NCBI GenBank assembly: GCA_007130025.1
Contig: SLTF01000156.1
Location: forward strand, 1-10,338
Direction of reading: 5' to 3'
Origin: Spirochaetales bacterium
Lineage (GTDB): Bacteria > Spirochaetota > Spirochaetia > DSM-27196 > PWMO01
DNA length: 10,338 bases
Positions 6,989 through 10,338 of the stretch are shown here, in pieces. Positions within the stretch are counted from its first letter, which is position 1. The number at the start of each line of letters is the position of its first letter. The notes below the pieces were generated by a model, which saw only the letters and a program-made list of their open reading frames with translations, ran no database searches and had not been told where the DNA came from. Both the position numbers and the translations under genes were made by a program.

Positions 6989-7597
6989 ATGTCCGAAACC
7001 GATCCCCGCGTTGAGCGAACGCGCACACAGCTCGCACAATCCGCCTCAGCACTCCTCATCTCCGATGGATGGGAGGCGATGTCGGTTGCCGCCGTCTGCG
7101 AGCGCGCCCGCGTCAGCCGCTCTACCTTCTATCTGCAGTTCCAGCAGCCGTGGGAGCCCGTTGTCGAACACCTCACGTCCCTCTTTCGAAGCGAATACCC
7201 TGCACTGCTGGCAGGCAGCTCGGCGCTCGACCCGGATTCCTTGCTGCTCAACGGGCACCCATTGAGCTATTCGTTCTTCGAGCACGTCGAGCGCCACGAA
7301 GCACTCTACCGGCGCGTTTTCGAGCACACGGCCGGCGCTCCGGTGTCTCGCCAGCTCACCTCGCGGATTGCCGACCTCTCGCGGCACTACCACGGCGCGC
7401 TTCGTGCGATCAGCACCGAACCGATCGAACCCGATCTTGTCGCCGGCTATCTCGCAGGCGCTCTCGTAGAGGTTGCGGGGCGGTGGATCATCTCACAGCC
7501 GCGCCGATCGGCTGCCGCCATGGCGTACTGGTTCTCGCAGATGGCGGCGCCGGGACTGCTCCAGATGATGGGACTGAGCTCGCTGCTCGAGGGGTAG
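6989..7597 (+). CDS. TetR/AcrR-family transcriptional regulator (TetR-1)
   Basis: The 202-residue protein has a TetR_N DNA-binding domain (about 8-55): ERTRTQLAQSASALLISDGW, then the helix-turn-helix VAAVCERARVSRSTFYLQF (33-51) with the family-typical S-R-S-T-F-Y recognition helix. The C-terminal ligand and dimerisation part is unspecific; it contains HVERHEALYRRVF and ends MMGLSSLLEG. The start at 6989 is preferred to the in-frame ATG at 6971, which lies inside the palindromic operator and the -10 element. No good ribosome-binding site is visible. Being divergent from the CPBP protease with a palindrome between, it probably represses itself and perhaps the protease/ACT operon. The ligand is unknown. 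Confidence 0.9.
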   Translation: MSETDPRVERTRTQLAQSASALLISDGWEAMSVAAVCERARVSRSTFYLQFQQPWEPVVEHLTSLFRSEYPALLAGSSALDPDSLLLNGHPLSYSFFEHVERHEALYRRVFEHTAGAPVSRQLTSRIADLSRHYHGALRAISTEPIEPDLVAGYLAGALVEVAGRWIISQPRRSAAAMAYWFSQMAAPGLLQMMGLSSLLEG

Positions 7598-7655
7598 CGC
7601 GAAGCGGACTGTGGGAAAGTGACCCACCCGTCAGGTTGCACGCCGCGGCCTTCGT

Positions 7656-8159
7656 TCAGTGAAGTGGCCCAAGCTCTCGAACAATTCTATCGTAATCTGA
7701 AAACGGGAGCCGCGTGCGACGCACATCACGAAGACCCCGTGATTCATAGAGAATTTGTGCCCGGGCCTGATTCGAGTCTGACCCGGTGTAGAGCCGGAGA
7801 AACCGGTATCCCCTTTCGCGAACCACCTCAATAACGTGATCCAGCAGGTTCTTGCCGACACCTTGGCCTCGAGCTTGCGGATTGACGCAGAACCAGCTCA
7901 CCCAACGGGCCTCGGTCTCGTCTTCGGCTCTCGCGTAGAGCCCGATCGTCCCCCGAACGCGCCCGCTGTCGTCGAGATCGACCCAGGTATCGTCAATGGA
8001 AGCAACTCCAGCGAGCCGCATCGCGTGTCGAACCAGTACCTGGTTTCGTCTGCGCCACATCCAATAGAACATCCGTTCGACCGGGCCGCGCGACGGAAAC
8101 ACGGTCTTCACCAGCTGCTCGGCCTGGTCTACCGTGGCCATAGTCATTTGAGTAATCAT
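7656..8159 (-). CDS. GNAT-family N-acetyltransferase
   Basis: The 167-residue protein carries the GNAT acetyl-CoA motif A: WVSWFCVNPQARGQGVGKNL, with R97-G98-Q99-G100-V101-G102, followed by an alpha helix (LLDHVIEVVRERG) and the motif-B region FLRLYTGSDSNQARAQILYE. It should transfer an acetyl group from acetyl-CoA to an amine; the acceptor is not identifiable. The N-terminal 45 residues contain a basic, aromatic helix (MFYWMWRRRN). The ATG at 8159 is chosen because AAGGAG lies 7 nt upstream; an ATG two codons earlier (8165) is only 1 nt from that site. It is divergent from TetR-2, and its promoter is covered by a 32-bp palindrome, so it is the probable target of that repressor. It converges on TetR-1 with 58 bp between stops. 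Confidence 0.88.
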   Translation of the reverse strand: MITQMTMATVDQAEQLVKTVFPSRGPVERMFYWMWRRRNQVLVRHAMRLAGVASIDDTWVDLDDSGRVRGTIGLYARAEDETEARWVSWFCVNPQARGQGVGKNLLDHVIEVVRERGYRFLRLYTGSDSNQARAQILYESRGLRDVRRTRLPFSDYDRIVRELGPLH

Positions 8160-8170
8160 TTCCATTCTCC

Positions 8171-8202
8171 TTAAATTGAAGTTGAGCTCAATTTCAATTT
8201 AA
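8171..8202. promoter_or_regulatory. 32-bp near-perfect palindrome, candidate TetR-2 operator
   Basis: The two 16-bp halves meet at a central GAGCTC (8184-8189) and are complementary except for one pair (8181 with 8192). Outer arms are TTAAATTGAA and TTCAATTTAA; the inner core is TTGAGCTCAA. It overlaps the -10 element and predicted start of the acetyltransferase promoter and contains nested TTGA/TCAA half-sites, enough for one large or two overlapping dimer sites. A degenerate related site, TTGA-N8-TCAA, lies at 8232-8247 nearer TetR-2. Confidence 0.7.
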
Positions 8203-8225
8203 CTCCTTCGTGATCGGCGTGTCAA
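8197..8225 (-). promoter_or_regulatory. Strong sigma70 promoter of the acetyltransferase gene
   Basis: On the minus strand a perfect TTGACA (8225-8220) is followed after exactly 17 nt by TTAAAT (8202-8197). The predicted start near 8190 lies inside the 32-bp palindrome, and the leader runs about 30 nt to ATG 8159 through an AAGGAG ribosome-binding site. A strong promoter under a large operator suggests tight repression with high inducible output. Confidence 0.7.
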
Positions 8226-8283
8226 GAGAATTTGAGTGAAGATTCAACTTTCCAGATCAGTCGAAGGCGTGGTACTCTTGGTC

Positions 8284-8889
8284 ATGTCGCGAGAGCCCCG
8301 AATCCCCCAGCAGAATCGCAGCACTCAGACCCGAGAGCGAATCTCTACCGCAGCGCGTGATTGCTTTGTGCGCGAAGGGTACGACCGCACCCAGGCAAAA
8401 GACATCGCATCAGCGGCAGGTGTGTCGATAGGGACGTTTTACGAGTATTTTCGAGACAAGACCGCTGCATTCCAGAGTGTGCTCGACGACTTCTCAGCGG
8501 CGTACGAGGCGCTCGACGTAGAACGGTATCTGAATACCAGTCCCGGTGTCGAGGGCTTCAACGCGCTTCTCGCCGCGCTGCGAGAATGGGTGCGTGGGTT
8601 TGGGTGCCTCTACAGAGACTTCTACACTCTCTCGGTTCGGGATCCGACGTTCGAAGAGCCTCTTGCGAAGTTGGAGACTCGCATCGAGTCTCGTTTCGAG
8701 GCGGCGTTGCGAAATACTACGCTTCGGGCTCACCCCTCGCGAGCGGCGGCCGCCGCTCGGCTCGCCTACACGGTGGCCGAAGCAGTGCTCTTCCGCGTGG
8801 CGGAAGAGACCGACGAGACAACCGCAACCAGTCTGCTCCACGAGGCCGCCGTATGCCTTGACGCGTATACCCGGGCACGGTCTCGATGA
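8284..8889 (+). CDS. TetR/AcrR-family transcriptional regulator (TetR-2)
   Basis: The 201-residue protein has a typical TetR_N domain: TRERISTAARDCFVREGYDR, then the helix-turn-helix AKDIASAAGVSIGTFYEYF (38-56) and DKTAAFQSVL. The C-terminal half carries LREWVRGFGCLYRDFYTLS and a last helix pair ending LDAYTRARSR; the ligand is unknown. The ATG at 8284 leaves a normal 16-residue lead before TRERIS; an in-frame GTG at 8236 would add 16 residues with no family counterpart. No clear ribosome-binding site is seen. Position opposite the acetyltransferase, with the large palindrome between them, makes it the likely repressor of that gene. It is a different TetR from the one at 6989, with little similarity outside the DNA-binding domain. 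Confidence 0.9.
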   Translation: MSREPRIPQQNRSTQTRERISTAARDCFVREGYDRTQAKDIASAAGVSIGTFYEYFRDKTAAFQSVLDDFSAAYEALDVERYLNTSPGVEGFNALLAALREWVRGFGCLYRDFYTLSVRDPTFEEPLAKLETRIESRFEAALRNTTLRAHPSRAAAAARLAYTVAEAVLFRVAEETDETTATSLLHEAAVCLDAYTRARSR

Positions 8890-8980
8890 ATGGGGCGCAA
8901 GGACGACCGGCTCTCCACGAAATCAATACCCGCCGTACCGTTCATCCGGTCCGCTGCGCGTCAAGCCGTGTCGCCCGTTC

Positions 8981-9009
8981 TTGACAATCATCCGGGTAGC
9001 CGATAGCGT
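8981..9009 (+). promoter_or_regulatory. Possible promoter of the isochorismatase-like gene
   Basis: A perfect TTGACA (8981-8986) is followed 17 nt later by TAGCGT (9004-9009), a weak -10 with three of six matches. A start near 9016 would leave a leader of about 110 nt. The rest of the 237-nt gap 8890-9126 is GC-rich and shows no further gene or clear terminator. Confidence 0.35.
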
Positions 9010-9126
9010 GGTACCGGGCACGCAGCCGGGACCGACCGTGCGCGCACCGGGAATCAGGTCATCCTGTTCTTCCAATTTTCCGCGTTCGCCTCCCAATCGA
9101 GGTTGTGTGTCCAGAAGGACACGCAG

Positions 9127-9984
9127 ATGAACCACTCCGAACAACCCATCAACACTCTGAAACAGGCGCTCCAAAGCCCGTGCACACATCGGGACATGGA
9201 GCTCGCCCTGCAGCCGATGCCCAACTACCGCACAACCCCGGGAGGCCCCAACGATACGCCGCTGTCGTTCTGGGCGTCGTGGGAGCTGAAGGATCGTCCC
9301 CGCAGAATCGCCCTTCTGCTCGACGACTGTCAGGAGGAGTACCGACCGTACGCCGCCGGGATCCTTCCCAACATGGTCACGCTGGTCGACGCCTTTCGGA
9401 ATGCCCGATCCCGAAGCGATGCCGTGTGTATCGCGTGGAGTGCGTGGAGCCGACGGTTTGACGACGGCATCTCCAACGCAATGGACCGCTGGTACGGTCC
9501 GAGGGGACTTCGTCCGGAGAATCCCGAAAACGCCGCCTACGTCTTCACCGGAGCCGCGGGGCTGGAGCCGTTGTCGGAGATCGCTCCAACCGACCAGGAG
9601 ATTTCCGACGGATGGTTCTATCACGGAAAACACCTCGACATGTTCTGGACCTACAACGATGACGGAACCTCCTATCTGGATGAGAAACTGAAATCGCATC
9701 ACATAGACACCATTGTGATCGTTGGCCTGTGGACCGATGAGTGCGTACTTGCCACCGCCTACGCCGGTAACTCGCGCGGATACGACGTTGTAGTGGTTGG
9801 CGATGCGGTCGCAACGGCGACTGCCAATCAGGAAACCGCGTTGACGATTGCCAACAGCACAGTGGCGAAGGTGCTCTCGACGCAACAGGTTCGTCACTAC
9901 ATCGAGCAGGAGTTTTTTCCCGGGGAACCGGAAGCCGTGAAAGGGACCGACCACCCCGACGGAAGAAAATCGCCGGCAATTTGA
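9127..9984 (+). CDS. Isochorismatase-like cysteine hydrolase
   Basis: The 285-residue protein has the cysteine-hydrolase fold shared by isochorismatases, nicotinamidases and N-carbamoyl amidases. Candidate catalytic triad: D67 in IALLLDDCQEEY (the D-x-Q strand), K168 in WFYHGKHLDMFW, and C206 in IVGLWTDECVLATAYAGNSR, followed by GYDVVVVGDAVAT, a hallmark of the family. It should hydrolyse an amide, carbamoyl or vinyl-ether substrate in the cytoplasm. It is longer than usual family members (about 180-230) because of a roughly 58-residue N-terminal lead and a polar tail after residue 264. The ATG at 9127 is chosen because AAGGA (9115-9119) lies 7 nt upstream. It stands alone between TetR-2 and the Rnf-type gene, all on the plus strand. 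Substrate cannot be told from sequence. Confidence 0.87.
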   Translation: MNHSEQPINTLKQALQSPCTHRDMELALQPMPNYRTTPGGPNDTPLSFWASWELKDRPRRIALLLDDCQEEYRPYAAGILPNMVTLVDAFRNARSRSDAVCIAWSAWSRRFDDGISNAMDRWYGPRGLRPENPENAAYVFTGAAGLEPLSEIAPTDQEISDGWFYHGKHLDMFWTYNDDGTSYLDEKLKSHHIDTIVIVGLWTDECVLATAYAGNSRGYDVVVVGDAVATATANQETALTIANSTVAKVLSTQQVRHYIEQEFFPGEPEAVKGTDHPDGRKSPAI

Positions 9985-10113
9985 TACAATTTTCGTCATT
10001 TTTTCTGTACATGTCGACGTCTTCACGGTAGAGTAACGGCGGTTTCATACAACACGGACAGTGGATCCGTCAGCCAGATGAACGGGTGCCCTGGCAGAAG
10101 AGAGGTTCTTGTA

Positions 10114-10338
10114 ATGAAAATCATGATCTGGATGCTCTTGGCCCTGACGCCGGCGGTGGCGTGGTCGGTGTATGCCTTCGGTCTTCACGCACTGATGCGA
10201 GTCCTGACGGGGACCGTGTCGGCCGTTCTCGCCGAAGCGATCTACCAGAAAATCACCGGGCAGAAAATCACGGTGAAAGACGGAAGCGCCGCGATCACCG
10301 GAACGCTGATGGGAATGGTCGTGTCCGTTTCCACCCCG
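10114..10338 (+). CDS. rnfD: RnfD/NqrB-family ion-translocating electron transport subunit (C-terminus off window)
   Basis: Only the first 75 residues are present. They read as TM1 (IMIWMLLALTPAVAWSVYAF), TM2 (LMRVLTGTVSAVLAEAIYQK) and the family-typical loop and strand ITGQKITVKDGSAAITGTLM, then VSVSTP where RnfD proteins have a TLPPxxP-like turn. RnfD/NqrB is a membrane subunit of Rnf or Na+-NQR complexes that carries covalent FMN further along (outside the window) and couples ferredoxin/NADH electron flow to ion pumping. The start at 10114 follows GAGAGG with 8 nt spacing and removes the short cytoplasmic N-terminus seen in most homologues; ATG 10078 in the same frame would add 12 residues. 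No RnfC lies upstream, so this may be the first gene of an rnfDGEAB-like operon. NqrB is the alternative. Confidence 0.85.
   Translation, partial: MKIMIWMLLALTPAVAWSVYAFGLHALMRVLTGTVSAVLAEAIYQKITGQKITVKDGSAAITGTLMGMVVSVSTP

Noticed and set aside
6131..7597. CPBP protease plus TetR as an abortive-infection or bacteriocin-immunity defence system
   Set aside because: No toxin, bacteriocin, nuclease or phage-related gene is nearby; family name similarity alone does not support defence.
7611..7669. Hairpins between TetR-1 and the acetyltransferase (GTGGG/CCCAC at 7611-7627; GGCC arms at 7647-7669) as terminators
   Set aside because: Stems are 5 bp or bulged, with no T-run on either strand; too weak to call.
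10009..10021. Overlapping short palindromes ACATGT, GTCGAC and GACGTC before rnfD as an operator
   Set aside because: They are independent 6-bp restriction-site-like palindromes without a common centre; chance is a sufficient explanation.
8923..10026. 367-codon open frame on the minus strand opposite the hydrolase
   Set aside because: It has no recognisable domain, while the plus strand has a complete cysteine-hydrolase motif set and a ribosome-binding site.

Overview
This is a 10.3 kb window of GC-rich bacterial chromosome, densely coded on both strands, with ten complete genes and two cut by the window edges. Taxonomy is inferred from gene content only. An Rnf/Nqr-type membrane subunit, a neurotransmitter:sodium symporter, an orphan GlpA-like flavoenzyme with a BFD [2Fe-2S] domain and a small Bdr-like coiled-coil tail-anchored protein together fit a free-living GC-rich spirochaete (Spirochaetaceae-like). 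No rRNA or marker gene is present to prove this.

Left part (1-3455, minus strand): reading with transcription, a GlpA-like FAD oxidoreductase (3455-1956), then a metallophosphoesterase (1848-685) whose stop codon overlaps the start of a glycosyltransferase (688 to beyond base 1). The last two share an ATGA overlap and look translationally coupled, suggesting a joint role in lipid or surface-glycan metabolism. A 190-bp divergent promoter region (3456-3645) separates the oxidoreductase from a 12-TM sodium symporter on the plus strand (3646-5058).

Middle part (5059-6928): GC-rich hairpins follow the symporter. Next comes a coiled-coil, C-terminally membrane-anchored protein (5221-5694) with a near-consensus promoter whose spacer carries a perfect inverted repeat. 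It converges, with one base between stop codons, on a minus-strand pair: a CPBP/CAAX-type intramembrane protease (6928-6131) and an ACT-domain protein (6091-5696).

Right part (6929-10338): two TetR-type regulators each face a divergently transcribed gene across a palindrome. TetR-1 (6989-7597) faces the CPBP protease across a 16-bp perfect palindrome. TetR-2 (8284-8889) faces a GNAT acetyltransferase (8159-7656) across a 32-bp palindrome, with one mismatched pair, that covers the -10 element of a strong acetyltransferase promoter. An isochorismatase-like cysteine hydrolase (9127-9984) follows, and the window ends inside an RnfD/NqrB-family gene starting at 10114.

No mobile element, CRISPR array, tRNA or rRNA was seen, and no stretch over 300 bases lacks a gene. 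I see no convincing wholly new multi-gene system. The most informative signals are the three palindromic operator candidates, the 11/7-residue periodicity of the coiled-coil protein, and the unpartnered GlpA-like enzyme.
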